Position numbers and translations under genes: made by a program
From: CAWCTB01 sp963798275
GTDB lineage: Bacteria > Acidobacteriota > Terriglobia > Terriglobales > Acidobacteriaceae
Assembly (NCBI GenBank): GCA_963798275.1
Contig: CAWCTB010000041.1
Coordinates: 49,767-113,766 of the forward strand
DNA: 64,000 nucleotides
Reading direction: 5' to 3'
In this document: piece after piece, positions 49,105-58,654 of the stretch
How positions within the stretch are numbered: position 1 is the stretch's first letter
Layout of the letters: the number at the start of each line of letters is the position of its first letter
The notes under the pieces: model-generated
The model's database searches: none
What the model saw: only the letters and a program-made list of their open reading frames with translations
Told to the model about the DNA's origin: nothing

Positions 49105-51909
49105 CTAATTTAGCGGCGATGCGGTATGGCCGATGACCAAAGGTACGGTGACGGTACCGATCTGCTGGGTGGGCCGGTCCATCACGCCAAGCCGCAGGGT
49201 GTAGTTCCCGGGCGGGAGTGAGATCTCCTGCTGCGCCGGCAGCCCGTGGGCCAGCACCGCGTCGTAAGCGGAGACCGGGATAGCGCCATCCAGAGTATCG
49301 GAAGCGTGGCCGGCTTCCTTTCCTTCCTTGTCGTAGGCAATGGCCATGCAATCGAGCACCACCCGCTTCTTATTGGCGGGCTCTTCGGCAAAGGTCACGT
49401 TGTTGGGATTGACGACGTAGTCGATCCTGACGTTCGGGTTCTTTCCGTCGGGCGGGTGAATCACGGCTGTCACGAATAGCATGGTGGAGGGGGGCATGCC
49501 AGGTTGCAGGGCGCCGCGAAGAGCCGCGGTTCCCGCCGCTGCCGAGGTTTGCCTGGGCTCCGAATAATAGCCTCTCCGATAGCTGAGCCTGACATCGGGA
49601 CGATCCAGCTTTATCTCAATGCGATGATAGGCAGCCTTCTCGTCGTGCTTTCCGGGGGTGAAGGCGAGAGTGTAGAAGGTGGATCCGTCGTCGATGCTGC
49701 GGGCCATAGCGGTGCGAAAGTCGTTGGTGTTGAGGAAGGCGCGGCCGCCGGTTTGCTCGGCGATGCCCAGCATGGTGGACCGCTCATCGCTGTAGGCGGA
49801 AGCCTGCTGGTTCAGCAGATCGCCGGCGCCCGAACCGCTGGTGGCCTGCAGACCATGACTGCCGACGGCATCCCGCGTGTCCGTAAACGTTCCACTGGCC
49901 AGGGTTGATGTGCTGATGTCCAACCCACGATTTTGCAGTCCGCGAATATCGATGGGGTAAACCGCAATCCGCGATTCGGCGAGAAGGGAGCCGGTGTTGC
50001 GCAGAGCGGCGAGATAATCGCGCTGATTGCGAAACTCGTTGCCCTCGGTGGCCGCCAGGTCAGGCTCAAGACGAATGGGGAACGCGCCCGAGAGCCAGAT
50101 GAGATTCTTGCGCCCCGGATAGCCGGAGACCGCGCGTGCCAGTCCATTGAGGGCGTCGAGCGTGAAGAGGATGCGCTGTTCGGTGCGGAAAGCCTCCAGA
50201 TCCTTGAGTTGCTGCTGGATTCCGCCGGCTGCGATGGAGGTGTCCGATCCCACTACGGCATTGGCGTTCACCTCCCTGGAGGCGTAATCGGCGGTGCCCT
50301 GTTCCTCCTGGCGTTGCGCTTCGGTGGTCAGCAGTTGCGAGTTGGAGGGAATGAGCACCTGTGCGGAGCTCAGCAGGGCGTTTGGGTCCTGGGTGAACGC
50401 CTGCAACATTTGCAAATATTGGGTGAGAACGAACAAGGCGACAGGCTTGCCGGCCGGGACACTTTTCAGCAGGCTGACCAACTGCTTGCGGGCGGTTTGC
50501 TGATCGCGGGTGGGGGTGTTCAGCATGTCATAAAGAATGATGGTCCAGCTCTGGTCGGGCGATTCGTTGGGTAGGTTGCTATAGACGTTCGGCGGCAGAG
50601 CAGGGCGATGGGGAGTGGCTGCTACCGGCTGAGATGGATTAGGGTTGTCGATCCGGGTTGCGGGAGCATGCGCTTCGAAAACGCGGAGTTTCTGCGGCTT
50701 GCCATCCTGCAAAATCGTGAAGTCCTGCTGCTGGAGATCTTCGATGGGCCTGCCGCTCTTGTCGGTTACCACAACATCGACTTGCACCAGCCGAGTGGTT
50801 GCCCGGAAGGTTGGCGTGATATTCGAGGCGGCGCTTGCCGTGGCAGTTCGCGTTTGCCCACCCAGCGATTCCACTGGGGTCGAAGGGGCGACGCCTGCAA
50901 CGGGTTGAGCAGTGGCAGATGACGAATTGACTGGGGATGGTGCGCCTGGGTTGCCCGAACCTGGTTCCGTTTGTGGCGCGGGCGCGCCGGCTTGCATTAC
51001 TTCGGTGTTGGAGCGCTTCGATCCGCGCGTTCCCAAGGCCTTGTCTGCGAACAAGACGAAGACGCACATCAGGTTGTAGGTATCGCTGTAGACCTGTGGA
51101 TCCAGTTCCGTTCGAGCAAAATGGGCGGGATTGTTTCGAATCTGATTCATAACAGCGTAGGCGTGGGAGTGGATGACAATCGCCATCACGCCCGCGTCGT
51201 GGAAGACCCGCGCGTCGGTTGCTGGAATATCGTTCGACACCTGCGGCTCGTCAGAATATTTCAGCGCGCGCGCAGCCATGGGGAGAACTTCGCTCAAGGG
51301 GGTCTGATCTTGCGAGGTCTGGTTGACGACCGCGCGTCTGCCTCCGGTAGGCATTCGCGACAGGCCAGGAACAGGGGCGCCGTACGACGGTGGAACGCGC
51401 CCCAGGTGGTCCAAATCGATCATGGCAACGATCGACGTGCGCTGCGTTTCGGACAACTGGTTCAGAAAGCGGGTAGCTCCGGCGAATCCATGCTCATGTC
51501 CGGCGAACGCCGCAAAGACGAAGGTGTGCCGGTGGGGCGCTGCATTCAACGACTCAGCCAGCACAGGCAGCATCGCTACCGTGGCCCACTGCACTGCTCC
51601 TTCGTCGCCCTCGGCAATGAAATCCAGGCGAGCGCCGATGACGATGGTTCCAGGGTAGGTTCCCGGCAGAGTGCAGATGAGGTTGGGTGGCGCCGGTTCG
51701 GTTACCGGTTCCTCCTGCAGTTGGTCTCCAGTGCAACCTGCACTTTGGAATTGGGAGCGAAGGACCTGCAAACGGGCTTGCTCGGTCGCGGGGGGCGTCT
51801 GCACTCGCTGTTCCAGGACCGACTTGTCGATCCGCATGTAGGTGAGGTTGTCGGCGAACGACGGCACGGCCATCAGCAGGACAACGAGAAGCGAGGTAAC
51901 CCTTGGCAT
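49105..51909 (-). CDS. Fusion: degenerate M28-like domain + acidobacterial VWFA-related domain
   Basis: 934 residues from ATG 51909 (TTG 51915 also possible). After a signal peptide, residues 20-300 resemble an M28 peptidase: IVIGARLDF, FAAFAGHEHGFAGATRF, IVAMIDLDHLG, VIHSHAY. The first zinc His (AHxD) is Arg here, and GEE is GHEHG, so the metal site looks damaged. A Pro/Ser/Ala-rich linker (about 310-370) leads to a VWFA-related domain (about 375-830) with VDVVVTDKSGRPIEDLQQQDF, WTIILYDMLNT, IWLSGAFP and TFYTLAFTPG; this domain family is expanded in acidobacteria. The tail (830-930) is beta-rich. It may be a secreted binding or regulatory protein. Function unknown. Confidence 0.8.
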   Translation of the reverse strand: MPRVTSLLVVLLMAVPSFADNLTYMRIDKSVLEQRVQTPPATEQARLQVLRSQFQSAGCTGDQLQEEPVTEPAPPNLICTLPGTYPGTIVIGARLDFIAEGDEGAVQWATVAMLPVLAESLNAAPHRHTFVFAAFAGHEHGFAGATRFLNQLSETQRTSIVAMIDLDHLGRVPPSYGAPVPGLSRMPTGGRRAVVNQTSQDQTPLSEVLPMAARALKYSDEPQVSNDIPATDARVFHDAGVMAIVIHSHAYAVMNQIRNNPAHFARTELDPQVYSDTYNLMCVFVLFADKALGTRGSKRSNTEVMQAGAPAPQTEPGSGNPGAPSPVNSSSATAQPVAGVAPSTPVESLGGQTRTATASAASNITPTFRATTRLVQVDVVVTDKSGRPIEDLQQQDFTILQDGKPQKLRVFEAHAPATRIDNPNPSQPVAATPHRPALPPNVYSNLPNESPDQSWTIILYDMLNTPTRDQQTARKQLVSLLKSVPAGKPVALFVLTQYLQMLQAFTQDPNALLSSAQVLIPSNSQLLTTEAQRQEEQGTADYASREVNANAVVGSDTSIAAGGIQQQLKDLEAFRTEQRILFTLDALNGLARAVSGYPGRKNLIWLSGAFPIRLEPDLAATEGNEFRNQRDYLAALRNTGSLLAESRIAVYPIDIRGLQNRGLDISTSTLASGTFTDTRDAVGSHGLQATSGSGAGDLLNQQASAYSDERSTMLGIAEQTGGRAFLNTNDFRTAMARSIDDGSTFYTLAFTPGKHDEKAAYHRIEIKLDRPDVRLSYRRGYYSEPRQTSAAAGTAALRGALQPGMPPSTMLFVTAVIHPPDGKNPNVRIDYVVNPNNVTFAEEPANKKRVVLDCMAIAYDKEGKEAGHASDTLDGAIPVSAYDAVLAHGLPAQQEISLPPGNYTLRLGVMDRPTQQIGTVTVPLVIGHTASPLN

Positions 51910-52043
51910 GGTCAAGCCTGTGCGGGAGTGCCTATCAGACTAGCATGTTGACGCGGTTCCGTAGTGTCGGCCCGGGTTCCGCAGCTGAACGGGACTGGGT
52001 TGGAGTCCGCTTACGCTGAAGAACGTTTTGACCCGAGAAACAG

Positions 52044-53603
52044 TTATGCTGCGAACTCTTCGCGCACTTTATCCGGGCTCTGCCCGCCGCCGGCTGACCG
52101 TTGCTTCGCGAAAGGATCTCGATCCGTAACTTCAACCAGCGCTGCGAGCCTTTGTGCGAGTTGCGGAGTAAGCGCCTGTTTGCCCAGCCGCCAAGACCAG
52201 TTGCCGTTGGTGATGCTGGGGACGTTCATACGACCCTCGCTGTCCAGGCCAAGTACGTCCTGCACCGGCACAATCGCCAGGTTGGCGACGGAAGTCAGGG
52301 CGCCGCGGACAAAGGCCCAGGCTACTCCTTCCTCACCGATGCCGAGATAAGCGGTGGCCAGAAGCTTCTCGTCTTCAGTTGCAGCGTTATTCCACCATCC
52401 GAGAGTGGTGTCGTTGTCGTGGGTACCAGTGTAGACAACGGAGTCGGGTGTGAACTTATGTGGGAGATAGATGTGTGCTCCGCGATCGCCGAAACCAAAT
52501 TGCATGACCTTCATGCCCGGAATATGGAATTTCTTGCGCAGTTCATGCACCTCACGAGTGATGTACCCCAGGTCTTCGGCAATGAAAGGCAGATCGCCCA
52601 ACGCCGTGCGCACAGCCACGAACAGATCCTCGTTGGGACCGGGAACCCAGTGGCCATTCACGGCAGTTGGTTCGTCTGCTGGGATTTCCCAATAAGCTTC
52701 GAACCCGCGGAAGTGGTCGAGACGCACGATGTCGCAGGTTTCAATGGCCCACCCTAATCGCTTGATCCACCACTCGTAACCAGTCTGTTTCAGCATATCC
52801 CAGTCGTAGAGTGGATTTCCCCAGCGTTGGCCGGTCTCGCTAAAGGCATCCGGCGGTACGCCGGCGACGACTTCAGGCGAAAGATCTTTCCTGAGGCGGA
52901 AGATCTCGGGATGGGTCCACACATCGGCGCTGTCGTAGCTGACGAAGATCGCCAGATCTCCGATAATGCGGATGCCGCGGTCGGAACAGTAGCGGTGCAA
53001 GGAAGACCACTGCTCATAGAAGGCGAATTGCAAAAACCGTTCCTGCCCGAGACGTTGTTCCAACGCGGCGGCAAGTTTCTTTATGCTTTGCGGATCGCGT
53101 TCCGCGATGTCCTTCGGCCAGGCATTCCATGAGGTTTCGCCGTACTGCTCGCGAAGTGCGCTGAACAGAACGTAGTCCTCCAGCCACCAGTCATTCACTT
53201 TGCAGAAGCGCACAAAGCGATCTCTCGGGGTGCCGCTGGCGTACTTCAAGAATCGATCGGCGGCTTCGCGCAAGAGAGGAAGCTTGTTGTGGCGGACACT
53301 GGCAAAATCGACGGGCGACTCTCCGTCCGGCAAGCTAAGCACGCGGTCACGATCGATCAGTCCGCGATCTGCCAGCCGCTCCAAACTGATCAGAAGCGCA
53401 TTGCCGGCGAAAGCTGACGTGCAGGAATAGGGAGAATTGCCATATCCCGAGGGGCCCAAGGGCAGCACTTGCCACAGCGTCTGTTTGGCGTCAGCCAGCC
53501 AGTCGGCGAACTGATAGGCAGCCGGACCGAGATCGCCGATCCCGCCCCGGGAGGAAAGCGAACTGGGATGCATGAGTATGCCGGATGCACGCTGGGAAAG
53601 CAT
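52044..53603 (-). CDS. malQ: 4-alpha-glucanotransferase (amylomaltase)
   Basis: 519 residues, the usual length. It shows the GH77 start GILMHPSSL, catalytic nucleophile Asp296 in VRLDHFRG, acid/base Glu343 in IAEDLG and the third acid Asp398 in GTHDNDT, plus the family stretch IGDLAIFVSYDSADVW. It transfers glucan chains between maltodextrins in the cytoplasm, releasing glucose for glycolysis, as in maltose or glycogen metabolism. There are no neighbouring mal genes; the upstream PpiD-like gene is 144 bases away on the same strand with a hairpin between them, so it may be transcribed alone. Symbol is given by clear family identity. Confidence 0.95.
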   Translation of the reverse strand: MLSQRASGILMHPSSLSSRGGIGDLGPAAYQFADWLADAKQTLWQVLPLGPSGYGNSPYSCTSAFAGNALLISLERLADRGLIDRDRVLSLPDGESPVDFASVRHNKLPLLREAADRFLKYASGTPRDRFVRFCKVNDWWLEDYVLFSALREQYGETSWNAWPKDIAERDPQSIKKLAAALEQRLGQERFLQFAFYEQWSSLHRYCSDRGIRIIGDLAIFVSYDSADVWTHPEIFRLRKDLSPEVVAGVPPDAFSETGQRWGNPLYDWDMLKQTGYEWWIKRLGWAIETCDIVRLDHFRGFEAYWEIPADEPTAVNGHWVPGPNEDLFVAVRTALGDLPFIAEDLGYITREVHELRKKFHIPGMKVMQFGFGDRGAHIYLPHKFTPDSVVYTGTHDNDTTLGWWNNAATEDEKLLATAYLGIGEEGVAWAFVRGALTSVANLAIVPVQDVLGLDSEGRMNVPSITNGNWSWRLGKQALTPQLAQRLAALVEVTDRDPFAKQRSAGGGQSPDKVREEFAA

Positions 53604-53704
53604 ATACAGGTCTCAGATGATCGAATCGAAAGGAGGTGGCCAGTGGCTGCTACTACCTCACAGTTTGCGGCTCGAATAAAGCCGTGATCTTGTTGTGCAG
53701 AGAA

Positions 53705-53726
53705 GGTGGCCGGCGAGCCAGCCACC
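53705..53726 (-). terminator. Hairpin between the PpiD-like gene and malQ
   Basis: Arms GGTGGC (53705-53710) and GCCACC (53721-53726), extending inward with GGC/GCC, lie about 20 bases after the PpiD-like stop. No T-run follows, so it is only a possible terminator or attenuating structure. Confidence 0.35.
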
Positions 53727-53747
53727 CATCATAGGGAATGGCTCACG

Positions 53748-55712
53748 TTAGCTGGTCTGGCTTAGACGTTCCATCTCTTGCTTGTTGATCTTGATGTGGC
53801 CCTCTTTCTCCAGACGATCACGAAGGTTCTCGAGGTAGAGGCCCTCCAGTTCCTGGCGCTTCTGCTCCAGAAGAGATTCTTTTGCAGCGTCCCAGCTCTG
53901 CTTGACTTGATCGGGAGTAGGCTCCTGTTTGTCGAGTAGTGCGACGACGATCCCATTCGTGCCGCCCTGAATCGGCCCGCTGATCTCCCCGGGCTTCATA
54001 CCGAAGACGACGCTGGCCTGGCCAGACATGGAACCAACTTCTGGCACTTGCGCGGATGGTCCAACGAAATCGCTTGTCTTGACCGTGGCGCCGAGTTCTT
54101 TGGCTGCCTTCTTCAGGTCGTGGTCCGCGTGAGCACGGTCGGACAGTTCCTGGGATCGTTGCGCCAACAACGCCTGGGCCCGCTGCGTCTTGAACTGATC
54201 TTCAACCTGCGCCTTCGCCTGCTCGAAAGTAGGTGTCTGCGGCGGTTGCACTTCCGTGACCTGGTAGACGGCGTATCCCTGCGAAAGAGTTGCCAGTTCT
54301 GGTGGATCGCCCTTCTTCATCGAGAAGATGGCGCTCATCAAATCCTGCGAGGTACCCACGCCGGGCAGCGGGTCGTTCTGCGAGGCCAAGTCGCTGGTTG
54401 TTACCGTTAGACCTTTGGCCGCCGCGGCCTTGTCCAGTCCGTTGGTGCGTGCCAGGGATTGCACGGTATTGGCCAGTTGCTGCGCAGTAGCCGCAGCTTT
54501 CTGGCTCTTGAGCAGGGGTTCTATCTCGGCTTTCACTTCATCCAGCGGCTTCAGCCGGGCGGGCTGCTTGTCCTCTACCCGGATGATGTGGAACCCATAA
54601 CTCGTGCGAATGACGCCGGTCGTCTGGCCCTTCGGCGTATTGAAGGCGGCCTGCTCGAATTCAGGAACGGTTTGTCCCTTGACGAGCGGGGGCAGCAAGC
54701 CTCCGTTGGTTGCGCTGCCCGGGTCCTCCGAATACTTTTTGGCAAGCTCGGCGAAACTTGCGCCCGCCTTGAGTTGCTTCTCGATGTCTTCGGCTTTGGC
54801 CTTGGCGGCCGCTACCGCAGTTTGATCGATTTTCCCGTCAGGACCGAGCGCAGGCGTTTTGATGAGGATGTGGCGCACGGTGACCGTCTCAGGCTGGCGA
54901 TACTTGTCCTGATTCTGGTTATAGTACTGCTGCAGTTCAGCCGGCGTGACCTGAATATTGTCGGCTATTTTGGCCGTGTCGATAAGGATGTAGCGGGCCT
55001 TGCGTTTCTCGGGAATGGAGTTGACGTACTGCTGTTTGTTCTGGTCGTAAAACGATTTCAGCTCGGCTTCCGTCGGCTTGATCTGCTTCTTGACATCATC
55101 CGGGGTGATCACCGCGTAGTCGAACTTTGCCTTCGTGGCCTGCTTCTCAATCTGTTCTCTGATGTCCTTGTCGCTGACGGTCGCCGCTGCTCCTACCGCA
55201 GCCAGAAGCTTGGTCTGAGCGATCTGCGCCTTCACTTCATTTTCGAATTGCGGCACGGTGAGATTCAGACGGTTCTGCACGAAATCCTGGTAGTTCTCTT
55301 GCCCGATAAAGTTGCCGCCTGGGAACAGGAGCTCACCGAGCTGTCCCTGGTGCAGAAAATCGCGGACTTCGCCGTTGCTGGCGCCCAGGCCCATGCGGTC
55401 GGCTTCATACACTATGGCGCCCTGGGTAATCAGGCTGTCCGCCGCGCGCTGTAGCAGGAAGGGCATGATCGAAGGCGGAACGTTGCCACGGAATTGCTGG
55501 CGGGCGACCGCGCGGGCGCGTTGGTTTACTTCCTGCACGCTGATGTCGTGATCGCCCACGCGAGCCACAACGCCCTGCGTGGTCAATCCAAAATAGTCGC
55601 CGAACAGTCCGCCGGGAACGAGGGTGACGACCATCATCACGCAAACAACTAAGAGAAGTCCGCCCAGAACAATCTTTTTCAATGGCCCAGGGGTTTGCAG
55701 AAATCGAATCAT
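53748..55712 (-). CDS. PpiD/SurA-type membrane-anchored periplasmic chaperone-prolyl isomerase
   Basis: 654 residues from the ATG at 55712, which starts right at the single N-terminal membrane helix (LKKIVLGGLLLVVCVMMVVTLV). The next part is SurA-N-like (VVARVGDHDISVQEVNQ, residues about 45-200), then a parvulin-type isomerase domain (VTVRHILIKT, FAELAKKYSEDPGSATNGG, FEQAAFNT and GFHIIRVED, about 285-410), then a further helical region with a second, degenerate isomerase-like part. In E. coli PpiD guards outer-membrane proteins at the Sec exit. The enzyme fits the abundance of secreted and outer-membrane proteins in this window. Downstream of it is malQ. Confidence 0.9.
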   Translation of the reverse strand: MIRFLQTPGPLKKIVLGGLLLVVCVMMVVTLVPGGLFGDYFGLTTQGVVARVGDHDISVQEVNQRARAVARQQFRGNVPPSIMPFLLQRAADSLITQGAIVYEADRMGLGASNGEVRDFLHQGQLGELLFPGGNFIGQENYQDFVQNRLNLTVPQFENEVKAQIAQTKLLAAVGAAATVSDKDIREQIEKQATKAKFDYAVITPDDVKKQIKPTEAELKSFYDQNKQQYVNSIPEKRKARYILIDTAKIADNIQVTPAELQQYYNQNQDKYRQPETVTVRHILIKTPALGPDGKIDQTAVAAAKAKAEDIEKQLKAGASFAELAKKYSEDPGSATNGGLLPPLVKGQTVPEFEQAAFNTPKGQTTGVIRTSYGFHIIRVEDKQPARLKPLDEVKAEIEPLLKSQKAAATAQQLANTVQSLARTNGLDKAAAAKGLTVTTSDLASQNDPLPGVGTSQDLMSAIFSMKKGDPPELATLSQGYAVYQVTEVQPPQTPTFEQAKAQVEDQFKTQRAQALLAQRSQELSDRAHADHDLKKAAKELGATVKTSDFVGPSAQVPEVGSMSGQASVVFGMKPGEISGPIQGGTNGIVVALLDKQEPTPDQVKQSWDAAKESLLEQKRQELEGLYLENLRDRLEKEGHIKINKQEMERLSQTS

Positions 55713-55929
55713 GCTTGTACGAAACTCCAGGTAGGATAGCTGAACATCGATTATAAACCAGTGACGTTGCGCCCAAGAGCTCGCGTTTCCAATAACTTGC
55801 CCAGAGCCGTGCCACACTCGGGGACCGTCGGGTGGCCGGAAAGCGCCACTCGGGCATCAAATTTCCCCGAATAAGGCTGCGCCCTTCCCAAGGACGGCAG
55901 CTCGTATGTTGTAATAAATAGACGAACGT

Positions 55930-56955
55930 ATGGCAAAAGTGTCCGTAGGGGTGCGTCGGCGCGTGTTGGCCTTCCAACGCCGGCTCCGGGAAATCAAGAT
56001 GGTAGCCAAGGGGGTGGCCTCGACGGATCATCCCGTCATGGCCCATATCATCCCTATTCGGCGCTGCAATCTCTCCTGTAAGTACTGTAACGAGTACGAC
56101 GATTTCTCCAAGCCGATTGCCTTGGATGTGATGGAACGGCGGGTCGATGACTTGGCGCGCCTGGGCACCACGATCGTGACCTTGAGCGGAGGGGAGCCGC
56201 TGCTTCACCCCCAATTGGACGAGATCATCGCCCACATGCGCAGCCACTCCATGATTGTGGGCATGATCACCAATGGCTACCTGCTCACGGCTGACCGCAT
56301 TCAAAGGCTGAACCGGGCCGGACTCGACCATCTCCAGATCAGCATCGACAACGTCATGCCCGACGACGTTTCGAAGAAGTCGCTGAAGGTGCTCGACAGG
56401 AAGCTGCAACTTCTGGCGGAGCATGCCGATTTCCACGTCAACATCAACTCGGTTGTGGGTGGTGGTATCCACAACCCGCACGACGCGCTGGTGGTCGGCC
56501 GCCGCGCCGTACAGTTGGGATTCTCGTCAACCATCGGCATCATTCACGATGGCGAGGGACAACTGAAACCGCTGCGTGATGTCGAGAGGGAAGTTTTCCT
56601 CAAGATGAAGAACCTCGAGAAGCGGAATTACGCGCGTTTCAACTGGTTCCAGAACAACATCGCACACGGCAGGCCCAACAGTTGGAAGTGCCGCGCTGGC
56701 GCGCGCTATCTCTATATCTGCGAAGACGGACTGGTGCACTACTGCTCGCAGCAGCGTGGCTATCCTGGCAAACCGCTGGAGCAATACACAGTGGAAGACA
56801 TTCGCCGCGAATTCCTGACGGAAAAGAGTTGCGCCCCGCACTGCACCGTCTCGTGCGTACACCAGGTGTCGTACATGGACTTCTGGCGCGCACCGCAGAC
56901 GATCCAATCGCCAGCCGCTGCAATCGATGCCGGGCAGCTCGTGCAGATTGAGTAG
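55930..56955 (+). CDS. Radical SAM protein with Cys-rich C-terminus
   Basis: 341 residues. The radical SAM cluster motif is RRCNLSCKYC, with Cys46, Cys50 and Cys53, followed by TLSGGEPLLHP (the SAM-contacting 'GGE') and TNGYLLT. The C-terminal part has further Cys residues (KCRAGARYLYICEDGLVHYCSQQ and CAPHCTVSCVHQ) which could bind an additional [4Fe-4S] cluster as in SPASM/twitch domains. It should cleave SAM to a 5'-deoxyadenosyl radical; the substrate is unknown. No peptide precursor or other maturation gene is next to it. The start ATG lies 217 bases from the PpiD-like gene, with which it is divergent. Confidence 0.85.
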   Translation: MAKVSVGVRRRVLAFQRRLREIKMVAKGVASTDHPVMAHIIPIRRCNLSCKYCNEYDDFSKPIALDVMERRVDDLARLGTTIVTLSGGEPLLHPQLDEIIAHMRSHSMIVGMITNGYLLTADRIQRLNRAGLDHLQISIDNVMPDDVSKKSLKVLDRKLQLLAEHADFHVNINSVVGGGIHNPHDALVVGRRAVQLGFSSTIGIIHDGEGQLKPLRDVEREVFLKMKNLEKRNYARFNWFQNNIAHGRPNSWKCRAGARYLYICEDGLVHYCSQQRGYPGKPLEQYTVEDIRREFLTEKSCAPHCTVSCVHQVSYMDFWRAPQTIQSPAAAIDAGQLVQIE

Positions 56956-57008
56956 CGGCCAGCGCATCAACGTTCGTGGCTTACGACATCACTTGTGTTT
57001 GCCGCTTT

Positions 57009-57025
57009 GACCCGAGTCGCGGGTC
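57009..57025 (+). terminator. Small hairpin after the radical SAM gene
   Basis: GACCCG (57009-57014), loop AGTCG, CGGGTC (57020-57025), about 54 bases past the stop at 56955. No T-run follows, so the call is weak. Confidence 0.3.
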
Positions 57026-57144
57026 AGCGCTGCGAGCAAACCGGCAAGAAACAATCAACGCTGCGGCGTCGATCCCGAGCACTTGCATTCGGGCCGTTGT
57101 TCTGCGAGCGGTGAACGCTCTTGCGGATGGGCGATGAGATGACC

Positions 57145-57173
57145 TTGGGCACGGGCGTTGGCGATGCTATAAT
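57145..57173 (+). promoter_or_regulatory. Promoter of tRNA-Lys
   Basis: A perfect -10 box TATAAT at 57168-57173 is preceded by TTGGGC (57145-57150), a weak -35 at exactly 17 bases. The predicted start point is about 28 bases before the tRNA. Confidence 0.65.
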
Positions 57174-57207
57174 TACAGCGCCCTTCTGCAGTGCTTCCCC
57201 AAAAAGC

Positions 57208-58374
<1,167 letters not shown>

Positions 58375-58388
<14 letters not shown>

Positions 58389-58623
58389 GAGTTTCCTCCA
58401 TTGCAGCCCGCACGGAAGCAACTCGTGTGTTCTTCTGAATGTATTCCAAAAGAACGTTGACATCATAGCTGACGCGGCCTTGCAGTTCTATCCAATTCGG
58501 CCCGACTCCCTCAGCGCGCCAACGCTTCAATGTCGCCGCTGAACGCCCGAGGATTTCAGCGGCCTTGTGCGTGTTGACCAGCTGCGGCATGGCTGGTTTT
58601 TTCATTGCAACTGGCTGGGACAT
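58375..58623 (-). CDS. Excisionase/AlpA-type helix-turn-helix protein
   Basis: 82 residues. The MerR/excisionase-like helix-turn-helix is VNTHKAAEILGRSAATLKRWRAEGVGP, followed by a wing (WIELQGRVSYDVNVLLEYIQ), the standard layout of small DNA-binding proteins of mobile elements. ATG at 58623 has AGGAG about 12 bases upstream. The stop overlaps the integrase start by 14 bases, so translation is coupled. It probably bends DNA for excision or controls the integrase; activity as an activator (AlpA) cannot be separated from excisionase by sequence. Confidence 0.8.
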
Positions 58624-58654
58624 AATTCATTCACTCCTAACCGAAACTCCTGAA

